Below are positions 52,625-61,003 of a DNA stretch of 64,000 nucleotides, piece after piece. Location of the stretch: contig PNAI01000033.1 in NCBI GenBank assembly GCA_003169835.1, forward strand, positions 26,486 to 90,485, written 5' to 3'. Made by a program: the position numbers and the translations under genes. The notes under the pieces were generated by a model, which saw only the letters and a list, made by a program, of their open reading frames with translations, made no database searches and was not told where the DNA came from. The first letter of the stretch is position 1; each line of letters begins with the position of its first letter. Source of the stretch: Hyphomicrobiales bacterium (GTDB taxonomy: Bacteria > Pseudomonadota > Alphaproteobacteria > Rhizobiales > Xanthobacteraceae).

Positions 52625-53637
52625 CACTCAACCTTGAGATTGAGCTTCTTGATCAGCGCGCCCCATTTGCGTTCTTCCTGGTCGATGTCGGCCGTATATT
52701 CGCCGGGCGAACTGGTCATGGGATCGCCGCCTTCGGCGTGGATGCGCTTTTTCACTTCATCGGTATTGACCAGCGCGAGCAGTTCCTTGTTGAGGCGATC
52801 GATGATCGCCTTGGGCGTGCCCGCGGGTGCGAGCAGGCCGTAATGCAGCACCGCTTCGAACCCCGGCAGGCCGGATTCGGCGACGGTCGGGATGTCCGGG
52901 AGCTGGCTGAAGCGCGTTGCGCCCGTCACCGCCAGCGCGCGCAGTTTTCCGGCCGCAAGGTTGCCGAGCGCCGGCGGCAACACTCCGAACGACACCGGCA
53001 CGTGGGCACCCATGAGATCGTTCATCAGCGGCGCCGTGCCGCGATAGGGCACCAGCGTCACGTCCACGCCGGCCATGGACTTGAACAGCTCGGCGCAGAG
53101 ATACGAGCCGGTGCCGATCGCCGAGGTGCCAAGGTTGATTTTGCCGGGTTCCTTCTTGGCAAGCGCAATGAATTCCGCAACGGTTTTCGGACCAAACGAG
53201 GGATGCGCGATCAACGCCACCGGCATGGACGCGATCATTCCGATCGCAGAGAAGTCCTTGCGCGGATCGTAACCGGCGTTGACGTAAAGCGTCGGGTTGA
53301 TCGAGATCGTGCCGGTGTGGCCGAGCAAGAGCGTGTAGCCGTCGGGTTCGGCCTTGGCGACCGCGCGCGTTCCGAGGTTGCCGCCGGCGCCGCCGCGATT
53401 ATCCACCACCACTTGGGTTTTGAGCGCGACTGTAAGTTTCTCGGCGACCACGCGCGCGATCACGTCCACGCCGCCACCGGGTGGATATGGCACGACGATC
53501 GTGATCGGTTTGCTGGGATAGTCCTGGGCGCGCGCAGCTCCGCCTCCGACGAACGCCGCCACCGCGGCCAGCACCACTACAATCGCATTTATTGTCTTCA
53601 TGTTTTTTGTTTTTTTGATTTTCATTTTCATTTTCAT
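52624..53637 (-). CDS. Bug/TctC family binding protein (3 of 3), lysine-repeat N-terminus
   Basis: 337 aa. The n-region reads MKMKMKIKKTKNMKTINAIV because an ATGAAA-type 6-bp unit is repeated; VVVLAAVAAFVGGGAARAQ is the signal core. Bug blocks are ITIVVPYPPGGGVDVIARVV, VVDNRGGAGGNLGTRAVAKA and YGLLAPAGTPKAIIDRLNKE. AGGGGG lies about 9 nt before the ATG at 53637; the ATG at 53601 is a later option. The leading gene of the unit. Confidence 0.9.
   Translation of the reverse strand: MKMKMKIKKTKNMKTINAIVVVLAAVAAFVGGGAARAQDYPSKPITIVVPYPPGGGVDVIARVVAEKLTVALKTQVVVDNRGGAGGNLGTRAVAKAEPDGYTLLLGHTGTISINPTLYVNAGYDPRKDFSAIGMIASMPVALIAHPSFGPKTVAEFIALAKKEPGKINLGTSAIGTGSYLCAELFKSMAGVDVTLVPYRGTAPLMNDLMGAHVPVSFGVLPPALGNLAAGKLRALAVTGATRFSQLPDIPTVAESGLPGFEAVLHYGLLAPAGTPKAIIDRLNKELLALVNTDEVKKRIHAEGGDPMTSSPGEYTADIDQEERKWGALIKKLNLKVE
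53619..53637 (-). repeat. 6-bp repeat (ATGAAA) at a Bug gene start
   Basis: Minus-strand copies give ATGs at 53637, 53631 and 53625, all in phase. The unit is TTTTCA on the plus strand. Confidence 0.9.
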
Positions 53638-53671
53638 TTTTTGTTTCCCCCTGACCGTCCGGCAAAACAGC

Positions 53672-53702
53672 ACCGCCGGCCCTCGTGACGAGAGCCGGCG
53701 GG
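53672..53702 (-). terminator. Possible terminator after the DUF465 gene
   Basis: A long stem (CCGCCGGC and CTCG pairing with CGAG and GCCGGCGG around a TGA loop) lies between the DUF465 stop and the first Bug gene. On the minus strand it is followed by TGCTGTTTT, a weak T-run, so it is a likely but imperfect terminator. Confidence 0.5.
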
Positions 53703-53740
53703 TGATGTTCAACGATCACAAACCAATGACGATCAGAAAG

Positions 53741-53926
53741 TCAGTGAACGCTGGCGCCGACTTCATTCTGTAGCCGCGCGATTTCGTCTTTCACCTGTAA
53801 CTTACGACGCTTCAATTCCGCGATCACCAGACCGTCCGCCGAGGGATGCATCTGAGCCTCATTGATTTCATCCTCCAGCGCACGGTGCCGCTTTTCCAAT
53901 TCCATAAGATGCGGGTAAATGCCCAT
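53741..53926 (-). CDS. YdcH/DUF465 family small protein (first)
   Basis: 61-aa helical protein: MGIYPHLMELEKRHRALEDE, then HPSADGLVIAELKRRKLQVK and a short tail. AAGGAG lies 8 nt before the ATG at 53926. The family is widespread and of unknown role. A divergent, related gene follows at 54183, so two DUF465 genes stand back to back. Confidence 0.88.
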   Translation of the reverse strand: MGIYPHLMELEKRHRALEDEINEAQMHPSADGLVIAELKRRKLQVKDEIARLQNEVGASVH

Positions 53927-54182
53927 ATCGAAGATCTCCTTGTCAGATTTGCGCCTGACTTCGACAGCGAATTTTGCCACGAGGTCGATGGTAAGTCGAT
54001 CCACCCCTCTTGTGCAATGCAGCAAATCCCCACTAAAATCCGCAGTCATTCACAGTGTCTTAACCGTCGGCTTGAACCAGCCTTGCGGAGGAGTGATAAT
54101 TGCCTACGTTTTTGATGCGCCGGCGGCAAAAACGAAAAATGTGGGCTGGCGTGAGCTCGAACAAGAGCGAGCCGCGAAAGTC

Positions 54183-54485
54183 ATGGCAATTCAAGATTTT
54201 GTGCTCATATCAGGCTCTGCGCCGGCAATCGAAAATCCTGCGATTGCGGGCTCTTTAGGTTTCGGCGCGGCGGCGGAGATGACGCAAGAGGAAGAACGCG
54301 AATTCAAGGCGCAATTGGCGCGCCTGAGGCAGGAACACCGTGACCTCGATGCCGCAATCGAGGCACTGCACAATTCGCCCGGTTCCGACCTTTTACAGGT
54401 GCAGCGCCTCAAGAAACGCAAGCTGGTGCTGCGCGATCGTATCATCGAGATCGAGGACCAGCTCACCCCCGACATCATCGCGTGA
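54183..54485 (+). CDS. YdcH/DUF465 family small protein (second)
   Basis: The conserved part begins MTQEEEREFKAQLARLRQEH at 54279 and ends RKLVLRDRIIEIEDQLTPDI plus IA, giving 68 aa. From the in-frame ATG at 54183 it would be 100 aa with a Gly/Ala-rich 32-residue extension not typical for the family. Neither start has a strong Shine-Dalgarno; the true one is unclear. A 14-bp doublet (54477-54504) covers the stop codon. Confidence 0.75.
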   Translation: MAIQDFVLISGSAPAIENPAIAGSLGFGAAAEMTQEEEREFKAQLARLRQEHRDLDAAIEALHNSPGSDLLQVQRLKKRKLVLRDRIIEIEDQLTPDIIA

Positions 54486-54504
54486 ATTTGATCGCGTAAA
54501 TTTG
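54477..54504 (+). repeat. 14-bp tandem doublet over the stop of the second DUF465 gene
   Basis: ATCGCGTGAATTTG (54477-54490) is followed by ATCGCGTAAATTTG (54491-54504). The first contains the TGA stop codon of the gene. Confidence 0.9.
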
Positions 54505-54618
54505 TGTCGTTCCGGCACGCCTGTGCGGGGCGATGATTCGCGGTTGCAGCCCGCCTTGCTACTCCCCCACTCGAACCTATAATCCGCCGCTTCCTTTCGC
54601 GGGACGCTAGGCGAATCA

Positions 54619-55113
54619 ATGGGAGCAAAACCGGTCGCGATCATCATGGGGAGCCAGTCCGACTGGGCCACCATGTCGCATGCCGCAGAAACGCTTGACG
54701 CGCTCGGCGTCAGCTATGAGGCGAAGATCGTCTCCGCGCACCGCACGCCCGACCGGCTCTACAAATTCGCCAAATCAGCACGCGCGCAAGGCTTCAAAGT
54801 GGTGATCGCCGGTGCCGGCGGCGCTGCTCACTTGCCAGGTATGACGGCTTCTCTCACCCCTCTTCCAGTTTTCGGCGTGCCGATGAAAACAAAGGCACTC
54901 GAAGGCAAGGATTCGCTGCTCTCGATCATGCAGATGCCCGCCGGCGTGCCGGTCGGCACGCTGGCAGTCGGCAAGGCTGGCGCCATCAATGCAGCCCTGC
55001 TTGCCGCCGCCGTGCTCGCGCTCTCCGACCCCAAGCTTGCCAAGCGGCTCGACGCCTGGCGCGCGAAGCAGACCAAGAGGGTCGCGAAGCGTCCGGCTAG
55101 GGATCGCAAGTGA
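54619..55113 (+). CDS. purE: N5-carboxyaminoimidazole ribonucleotide mutase PurE
   Basis: Purine biosynthesis. The 164-aa product has [60 protein letters not shown] and [20 protein letters not shown], the class I PurE pattern. Its stop overlaps the purK start by 4 nt, so the pair is co-translated. Confidence 0.97.
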   Translation: MGAKPVAIIMGSQSDWATMSHAAETLDALGVSYEAKIVSAHRTPDRLYKFAKSARAQGFKVVIAGAGGAAHLPGMTASLTPLPVFGVPMKTKALEGKDSLLSIMQMPAGVPVGTLAVGKAGAINAALLAAAVLALSDPKLAKRLDAWRAKQTKRVAKRPARDRK

Positions 55114-56195
55114 GCGCAGGCGCGCTCAAGCCAGGTGCGACCATCGGCATCCTCGGCGGCGGCCAGCTCGGCCGTATGCTGGCGCTCGCAGCGGCGCGAC
55201 TCGGGTTCCACTGCCACGTTTATTCACCGGAGCGCGATTCCTGCGCGTTCGACGTGGTGCGCGCATCGACCTGTGCGGCCTACGACGATCGGGCGGCTCT
55301 CGCGGCCTTTGCCGAGGCCGTCGATGTCGTGACCTACGAATTCGAGAACGTGCCGGCGCAATGCGCGGCGTTCCTTGCCGCGCGCCGTCCGGTGTTGCCC
55401 GATCCTGAAGTGCTGGAAACGACGCAGGACCGGCTGAGCGAGAAAAATTTCATCTCGAAACTCAAGATCGCGACCGCGCCTTATGCGTCAGTCCATAGTG
55501 CGACCCAGCTTGCCGATGCGATCGAGAAGATCGGGCTGCCGGCCGTGCTCAAAACCCGCCGCCTCGGCTATGACGGCAAGGGCCAGGCGAAAATCGCAAG
55601 AGGCGCCGATCCGAATGCGGCCTGGCGCACCTTGCGGCATGCGCCGTGCATCCTGGAAGGATTTGTGAATTTCGAGCGCGAGGTTTCTGTGGTTGCCGCA
55701 CGCTCGCGCGACGGCAAGGTCGTCTGCTTCGACGTCACCGAAAACGAGCACCGCGATCACATTCTCAAATTCTCCAAGGTCCCGGCGGCGGTCACGCCCA
55801 CGATCGCATGGGAGGCGCGGGACATCGCGCAGCAAATCGCGAAGGCCTTCGATTATGTCGGCGTGCTCGCGGTTGAAATGTTTGTCGTGCGTAAGGGAAA
55901 GCGTCACACACTGCTGGTCAACGAGATCGCCCCGCGCGTCCATAATTCCGGCCATTGGACCATCGACGGCGCGTCGGTGTCGCAGTTCGAGCAGCACATC
56001 CGCGCGGTCGCCGGCTGGCCGCTCGGCAAACCCGTGCGCCATGGCCGCGTACAGATGACGAACCTGATCGGAGCCGAGATCGACGGTTACGCCAAATGGC
56101 TCAATGTTCCGGGTGTTGCGGTGCATCTCTACGGCAAGAAAGACGCGCGGCCGGGCCGCAAGACGGGGCATGTGACGCGGATTTTCGGGGCCTAG
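55110..56195 (+). CDS. purK: N5-carboxyaminoimidazole ribonucleotide synthase PurK
   Basis: ATP-grasp enzyme making N5-CAIR for PurE. 361 aa with [80 protein letters not shown] and [20 protein letters not shown]. It starts GTG at 55110, inside the purE stop. Confidence 0.97.
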   Translation: MSAGALKPGATIGILGGGQLGRMLALAAARLGFHCHVYSPERDSCAFDVVRASTCAAYDDRAALAAFAEAVDVVTYEFENVPAQCAAFLAARRPVLPDPEVLETTQDRLSEKNFISKLKIATAPYASVHSATQLADAIEKIGLPAVLKTRRLGYDGKGQAKIARGADPNAAWRTLRHAPCILEGFVNFEREVSVVAARSRDGKVVCFDVTENEHRDHILKFSKVPAAVTPTIAWEARDIAQQIAKAFDYVGVLAVEMFVVRKGKRHTLLVNEIAPRVHNSGHWTIDGASVSQFEQHIRAVAGWPLGKPVRHGRVQMTNLIGAEIDGYAKWLNVPGVAVHLYGKKDARPGRKTGHVTRIFGA

Positions 56196-56337
56196 CCACC
56201 ACCCCCGCTGATGGACTCTTAACCCTATTTCTGCTACATGCGCGGCCAATCGAGAGCCCGTGTAAGCGCTCGAATAGCGCTGTCGGCGGGCTCCATTCAC
56301 ATTGAGACGAAACATCGAGAGCGAGGAAGGATCAAGC

Positions 56338-56694
56338 GTGCAGGTTCTCGTCCGTGACAACAACGTCGACCAAGCCCTCAAGGCGCTGAAGAAAAAGATG
56401 CAGCGCGAGGGGATTTTCCGCGAAATGAAGCTTCGCGGCCATTATGAAAAACCATCCGAAAAGAAGGCCCGGGAAAAAGCGGAAGCGGTGCGCCGCGCCC
56501 GCAAGCTCGCGCGCAAACGTTTGCAGCGCGAGGGCCTGCTCCCGATGAAACCTAAGCTGGCGTTCGGCCCAGGTGCCGGCGGTCCCGGCGGACGGGGCGG
56601 CGGCATGGGTGGTGGCCGCATGGGCGGTGGCATGGGTGGCGGTGGCATGGGTGGCGACCGCGGCAGTCAAGGGCGCGGCGGCTTCGGCCGCTGA
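56338..56694 (+). CDS. rpsU: 30S ribosomal protein S21 with a glycine-rich C-terminal extension
   Basis: The S21 core is [40 protein letters not shown] and [20 protein letters not shown]. The GTG at 56338 has GGAAGG about 7 nt upstream; an upstream open frame to 56302 does not fit. After residue 75 or so comes an extension rich in Gly, Met and Arg ([19 protein letters not shown]). Extended tails are known in rhizobial S21, but this one is unusually RGG-like. Confidence 0.94.
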   Translation: MQVLVRDNNVDQALKALKKKMQREGIFREMKLRGHYEKPSEKKAREKAEAVRRARKLARKRLQREGLLPMKPKLAFGPGAGGPGGRGGGMGGGRMGGGMGGGGMGGDRGSQGRGGFGR

Positions 56695-56866
56695 TCCAAA
56701 TCGACACAGCGAGTTTTTTCACGGCGCGGGCTGGGGCGACCCTCATCCCGCGCTATTGTTTTTGGGGATTGAGCGTTATCGTTGAACGTTCGCCGTATTC
56801 GATCGGATGATTGATCGTTGAAGAAGCATCTGCGGCGCGCGGGCGAGGCCTAAGGCGGGGCAGCGC

Positions 56867-57757
56867 ATGAACAAGTTACAGATTTACAAGTTACAGATTT
56901 ATTTGTGGGCGAAAAATCTCGCGGCGATGACGCTGCTGGCGGCGGCATGCGCGCTCGCGGCCTGCCAAGCGCCATCGATGTTGACGACGCCCTCCGCCGA
57001 GAGCGAGGACAGCCGCGTTGCCGCTTCGCCCGCCAACATTGCGTCACTCTCCGAAGTCGTCACGCGCAATCCGAACGATCCGCAGGCCTACAACGTGCGA
57101 GGCGCGGTCTACGGCCAGGGCGGCCGGAATCAGGAAGCGCTCGCGGACTTCAACAAGGCGATCAGCCTGGACCCGAATTTTGCGCAGGCTTATGCCAATC
57201 GTGCGTTGATCTACCGCCAGACCAACCGGCTCGATCTTGCATTCGCCGATTACAACAAGGCCATCGCGCTCGATCCAAATTATTCCGTCGCGTATCTCGG
57301 ACGCGGCATCGTCTACCGGCAGCGCAAGCAGGCGCGCAATGCCTTCGACGATTTCAACAAGGCGATCTCGCTGCGGCCCGACAGCGCGAAAGGGTACTAC
57401 AACCGCGGCCTGCTCTATCAGGGCCAGCGCCAATACCAGTTCGCCATCGATGATTTTTCGACCGCCATCGGCCTCTCGCCGAACGAAGCGGAGCCGTTCA
57501 TCGCACGTGGACAAAGCTATATGGCGGTCAGGGATTACAAGGCGGCGGCGGGCGATCTCGACAACGCAGTGGTGGCGGAGCCGCAGAACATCCAAGCCTG
57601 GACCAACCGCGGGCTGGCGTATGAGCGGATGGGCGACAAGGAGCGCGCGGCCGGCTCCTACGCGAGGGCCATGGGCATCAACAAGGACTACGAACCGGCC
57701 AAAGCTGGATTCAACCGCGTCGGTGGCCAGTTCGGACAGAGCTACGAGACGAACTGA
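56867..57757 (+). CDS. TPR-repeat lipoprotein (NlpI-like)
   Basis: 296 aa. The lipobox LAAC puts the lipidated Cys at 33. Around six TPRs follow: AYNVRGAVYGQGGRNQEALA, AQAYANRALIYRQTNRLDLA, SAKGYYNRGLLYQGQRQYQF. It resembles NlpI-type proteins that scaffold envelope enzymes, an inference by fold only. The N-terminus MNKLQIYKLQIYLWAKN contains a duplicated KLQIY from a 15-bp repeat (56873-56902). AAGGCGGGG precedes the ATG. Confidence 0.88.
   Translation: MNKLQIYKLQIYLWAKNLAAMTLLAAACALAACQAPSMLTTPSAESEDSRVAASPANIASLSEVVTRNPNDPQAYNVRGAVYGQGGRNQEALADFNKAISLDPNFAQAYANRALIYRQTNRLDLAFADYNKAIALDPNYSVAYLGRGIVYRQRKQARNAFDDFNKAISLRPDSAKGYYNRGLLYQGQRQYQFAIDDFSTAIGLSPNEAEPFIARGQSYMAVRDYKAAAGDLDNAVVAEPQNIQAWTNRGLAYERMGDKERAAGSYARAMGINKDYEPAKAGFNRVGGQFGQSYETN
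56873..56902 (+). repeat. 15-bp in-frame doublet after the start codon of the TPR lipoprotein
   Basis: AAGTTACAGATTTAC (56873-56887) and AAGTTACAGATTTAT (56888-56902) are adjacent and in frame, encoding KLQIY twice. Confidence 0.96.
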
Positions 57758-57777
57758 GATTGCAAACTGAGATTGCG
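57752..57777 (+). repeat. 13-bp tandem doublet over the stop of the TPR lipoprotein
   Basis: AACTGAGATTGCA (57752-57764) then AACTGAGATTGCG (57765-57777), with a partial third copy after it. The first copy holds the TGA stop codon. The rest of 57778-57995 is AT-rich with no gene. Confidence 0.9.
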
Positions 57778-57995
57778 AATTGCGATTCGAATAAATTTAT
57801 TGCGGCAAGATTTTTGCCATGCTGAAAATCTCAAATTCACGAATTGAAACGGGCGGGTCCCGCAAAATTAATTAATGTCCGTTCATTATGCCACGGTTTG
57901 TATCCGATTAATTACAGAGACTTAACTTGATGGTTCGGAAAACCGTCGATTAAACTTCAGCCATTACTGTGGAGCAACACCCAGGAGATGGTTTC

Positions 57996-58280
57996 ATGAT
58001 TTCCTTACGCACGTTTGTCATCGCGATTGGTGTCACACTTCCGACGCTTGCGCTCGCGCAGCAAGGCGCGGTGCGCGGTGCATGCATGAGTGACATCAAG
58101 ACGCTTTGTGGCGCCGTCCAGCCAGGAGGCGGACGGATTCGCGAATGCTTCAAGGAACACCGCGCACAGCTCTCCCAAGGCTGCAAGGTCGCGCTCGCTG
58201 ACCGGATGCTGCAGCGGCGCGAGAGCAGAGGCGAACGCGGCCAGACACGACCGGGCGGACCAAAGCAAGACCAGGACTAA
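57996..58280 (+). CDS. Small secreted cysteine-rich (GLG1-type repeat) protein
   Basis: 94 aa with a signal peptide (MISLRTFVIAIGVTLPTLAL, cleavage near AQQ). The mature part has C-MSDIKTLC, GGGRIRECFKEHRAQLS and QGCK, matching the Cys-rich GLG1/Golgi repeat seen in many rhizobial secreted proteins. AGGAG 8 nt upstream selects 57996. Its role is unknown. Confidence 0.82.
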   Translation: MISLRTFVIAIGVTLPTLALAQQGAVRGACMSDIKTLCGAVQPGGGRIRECFKEHRAQLSQGCKVALADRMLQRRESRGERGQTRPGGPKQDQD

Positions 58281-58285
58281 TCTTC

Positions 58286-59086
58286 CTAGCGTGCCGCTTC
58301 CGCAATGAAGGGCCGCGTGACGTCTTGCGCGCCAAATCCGTCGAGATTGACGTGGCCACCGCCGGGAATGCGCACCAGGCGCTTGGGCTCATTGGCAAGC
58401 GCGTAAAGCCGCTCACCGAATTCAATCGGCACCACGCGGTCATCGGTGCCATGCAGGATGAGCACTGGCACGGTCACCAGCCGGATGCGCTCATCCGAGT
58501 GGAACTGATCCTTCATCAATAGCCGCACCGGCACGTACCAATAGACCGAAGCGCCGACATCGGCCGCCGAGGTAAATGGCGATTCCAGAATAACGCGGCC
58601 GACTTTGCTCTTTGCGGCGAGCGCGGTCGCGACCGCGGTGCCGAGCGACTCACCCCAAAGCACGATGCGCTCGGCAGGGTAACGCGCAATCGCGAATGCA
58701 TAGGCCGCGTCGGCATCGGCCAGCAATCCGGCTTCCGTCGGCGAGCCGGTCGATCCGCCATAGCCGCGGTAGCTGAGCGCTACGAGTCCAGTGCCATTGG
58801 CCGTAGTCTTTTGGAAGCGTTCGTTCCGTAAGCGCAACGATCCCCCGTTGCCGTGGAAATAAATCACCACCGCGCTGTTTGCGCGCGGCGGTACATGCCA
58901 GACGATGACGCGTTCGCCGTCCGTGGTGTCGAGCGTGATTTCCTCAGCCGCGGGCAGGCCTACCGCCGCAGGCGTCGTGCGCAGGGTTTCCGGGAAATAC
59001 AACAGCTTGCGCTGGGCAAGATACATCACCGCAGTGAGCCCGCCAAATGCGATGAGCGGGATGAGTGCCCATTTCATCAAGGTCAT
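58286..59086 (-). CDS. Alpha/beta hydrolase with N-terminal anchor (second of a tandem pair)
   Basis: 266 aa. N-terminal membrane helix (LMKWALIPLIAFGGLTAVMY), oxyanion block VVIYFHGNGGSLRLRNERFQ, nucleophile Ser in VLWGESLGTAVATALA, Asp in LHGTDDRVVPIEFG, His in GGGHVNLDGFG. It belongs to the serine aminopeptidase/BAAT-like membrane hydrolases. The ATG at 59086 overlaps the upstream paralogue's stop by 4 nt. Confidence 0.9.
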   Translation of the reverse strand: MTLMKWALIPLIAFGGLTAVMYLAQRKLLYFPETLRTTPAAVGLPAAEEITLDTTDGERVIVWHVPPRANSAVVIYFHGNGGSLRLRNERFQKTTANGTGLVALSYRGYGGSTGSPTEAGLLADADAAYAFAIARYPAERIVLWGESLGTAVATALAAKSKVGRVILESPFTSAADVGASVYWYVPVRLLMKDQFHSDERIRLVTVPVLILHGTDDRVVPIEFGERLYALANEPKRLVRIPGGGHVNLDGFGAQDVTRPFIAEAAR

Positions 59087-59940
59087 TGATCGGGCTGCCG
59101 CAATTTCCACTCGTTGCGCGGCGTCGGCAGAAATGCACGGACCGCGGCAATTGCGCCGAAGTCGTCGAGATTTTCGTGGCCCCCCTCCGGGAAACGGACG
59201 AAACGTTTGGGTCCTGGCGCCAGCGCGTAAAGCTGTTCACCGAATTTGATCGGGATCGCCCCGTCGCGCTCGCCGTGCAGCACCAGCAGCGGGGCGGTGA
59301 CGTTTGCGATGCGCTGATCGGAATGGAACTGGTCCTTCATCAGGAGGCTCACTGGCACAGTCGGCAGCATCGCGCTCGCCACGTCGCTTGTCGACGTGTA
59401 GGGCGCCTCCAGGATCAGCCTGCCGATAGGGTTTTCGGCCGCGAGTGCGACGGCAACGCCGCTGCCAAGCGAAAAGCCCCACAACACGATGCGATCGGCC
59501 GGATATCGCTCGACCGCGAATGCGTAGGCCGCAGCGCCATCAAGCAGCAGGCCGCGCTCGGTGGGAGTGCCGGTCGATCCGGCATAGCCACGGAACGAGA
59601 GCGCGACGAGCCCGGTGCCGTCGGCAGTGAGCGCGCGGAAGCGTGGCACCCGCCATGCCAGGATGTCGCCGTTGCCATGAAAGAAGACGACCACCGGCCG
59701 GCCCGGTTTCGGCGGCATATGCCAGACGATGACTTTTTCACCGTCGGCGGCATCGAGGATGTGTTCTTCCGCCTGCGGAAATTCCGCCGCTTGCGGCGAC
59801 GTGCGCTGCGTCTGCGGAATCGGATAGAGCATCCTGCGCTGCCCGAAATACAGCGCTGCGACGATCCCTACGTAGATCACGGGGAGCGCAATCACTGCCC
59901 ATTTGAGAAATTTCTCGACGCGATTCATGTCACGACTCAT
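59083..59940 (-). CDS. Alpha/beta hydrolase with N-terminal anchor (first of a tandem pair)
   Basis: 285 aa, paralogous to the downstream gene: anchor FLKWAVIALPVIYVGIVAAL, VVVFFHGNGDILAWRVPRFR, Ser in VLWGFSLGSGVAVALA, Asp in LHGERDGAIPIKFG and His in GGHENLDDFG. The two genes are adjacent and co-translated, so they probably arose by duplication. Substrate unknown. Confidence 0.9.
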   Translation of the reverse strand: MSRDMNRVEKFLKWAVIALPVIYVGIVAALYFGQRRMLYPIPQTQRTSPQAAEFPQAEEHILDAADGEKVIVWHMPPKPGRPVVVFFHGNGDILAWRVPRFRALTADGTGLVALSFRGYAGSTGTPTERGLLLDGAAAYAFAVERYPADRIVLWGFSLGSGVAVALAAENPIGRLILEAPYTSTSDVASAMLPTVPVSLLMKDQFHSDQRIANVTAPLLVLHGERDGAIPIKFGEQLYALAPGPKRFVRFPEGGHENLDDFGAIAAVRAFLPTPRNEWKLRQPDQ

Positions 59941-60010
59941 AGCACGCGCGACTTGTGTGAAACACCGGCGCTGCGTTGCGGGTCGGCACCGCGCTGCCTA
60001 GACTGGCCGC

Positions 60011-60091
60011 ATGAGTCACGAAGAACTGCTCATCATCGTGCGCGTGCTGCCGGATATGGTCGAGTTCCGCATTTCGCCGACGGGCGATTAG
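60011..60091 (+). CDS. Possible 26-aa small ORF before the FkbM gene
   Basis: ATG to TAG in the gap before the FkbM methyltransferase gene; it reads MSHEELLIIVRVLPDMVEFR plus ISPTGD. There is no clear Shine-Dalgarno. It could be a real small protein, a leader peptide or chance. Composition is protein-like. Confidence 0.25.
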   Translation: MSHEELLIIVRVLPDMVEFRISPTGD

Positions 60092-60100
60092 GCGGTAAAA

Positions 60101-61003
60101 GTGCTCCACATCCCTCGCCCGCTTGGAACTCTCGCATTTCTGGCCTCATGGTTTGTTCCGTGGCGACCGGCTTTTGGCGTTCGCGCGGCGCAGTCAAATC
60201 TGGTTTTTTACGTTCATCATCGCGATACGATCGGGCGTCATATCGCGAAATACGGCTCGCATGAGCCATTGCTGACGCGGTGGCTGTCCGACTATCTCGC
60301 CATTGCGCGGCCCGGCCTCTTCATCGATGTCGGCGCGAATCTCGGCTGGCATGCGCTGCACGCCGCGCAGCATCAGACGATTGAAGCGGTGATCGCGTTC
60401 GAGCCCGACCCATTCAACGCATGGCTGCTCGATCGCAATGCTTCCGAAAACCGCATCGACAAGGTTGTCGTGAACGCCAGCGCGGTTGGCGCCACGCCCG
60501 GGACCGTGCGTCTGTTCCGCTACAAGGGCTCGAACCTCGGCCGGCATTCGGTCGCAACGGATTATGGCTACGGCTCGCGGAGTGTCCCGCTGACCGATCT
60601 CGACAGCGCGCTAACGCGATTGAAATTCGCGGGCCGGCCAATCGCCGCGTTGAAGATCGACGTGGAAGGCTACGAACCTGCGGTGATCGAAGGTGCAAGC
60701 CAAACGCTCGCGCGCACCGACGTGGTGATCACGGAATATTCCCCGGACCTGAGCCGCGCCGATGCGCTGTCGACCAACGACATGATTACGCGCCTGCACG
60801 ATGCGGGGTTCACGCCCTTTGTCCTGCGAGTCAATGGCGGCACGGTGCGGATCAATCTCGATGAATTGCGCGGGTTGGACGGGTCGGTGGATGTGATCTG
60901 GGCCCGGACGGACGCGATGCACGCAATAAACGAAAAAGTGCGCGAGAAAATAACGTTACTCGAAATCGCGGAGCAGAACAAACGCGTGGTCAAAGCGACT
61001 TGA
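60101..61003 (+). CDS. FkbM family methyltransferase
   Basis: 300 aa. The SAM-binding block is GLFIDVGANLGWHALHAAQH, then VIAFEPDPFNAWLLDRNASE; the FkbM signature LKIDVEGYEPAVIEGASQTL is present. It may modify a glycan or a small molecule; the substrate is not known. The start is GTG at 60101 with AGGCGG 6 nt upstream. It is convergent with pntB (14 nt overlap of the ends). Confidence 0.9.
   Translation: MLHIPRPLGTLAFLASWFVPWRPAFGVRAAQSNLVFYVHHRDTIGRHIAKYGSHEPLLTRWLSDYLAIARPGLFIDVGANLGWHALHAAQHQTIEAVIAFEPDPFNAWLLDRNASENRIDKVVVNASAVGATPGTVRLFRYKGSNLGRHSVATDYGYGSRSVPLTDLDSALTRLKFAGRPIAALKIDVEGYEPAVIEGASQTLARTDVVITEYSPDLSRADALSTNDMITRLHDAGFTPFVLRVNGGTVRINLDELRGLDGSVDVIWARTDAMHAINEKVREKITLLEIAEQNKRVVKAT

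Noticed and set aside
53601..53640. T-rich run read as a terminator
   Set aside because: No stem precedes it in either direction; the run is the coding start of the Bug gene on the other strand.
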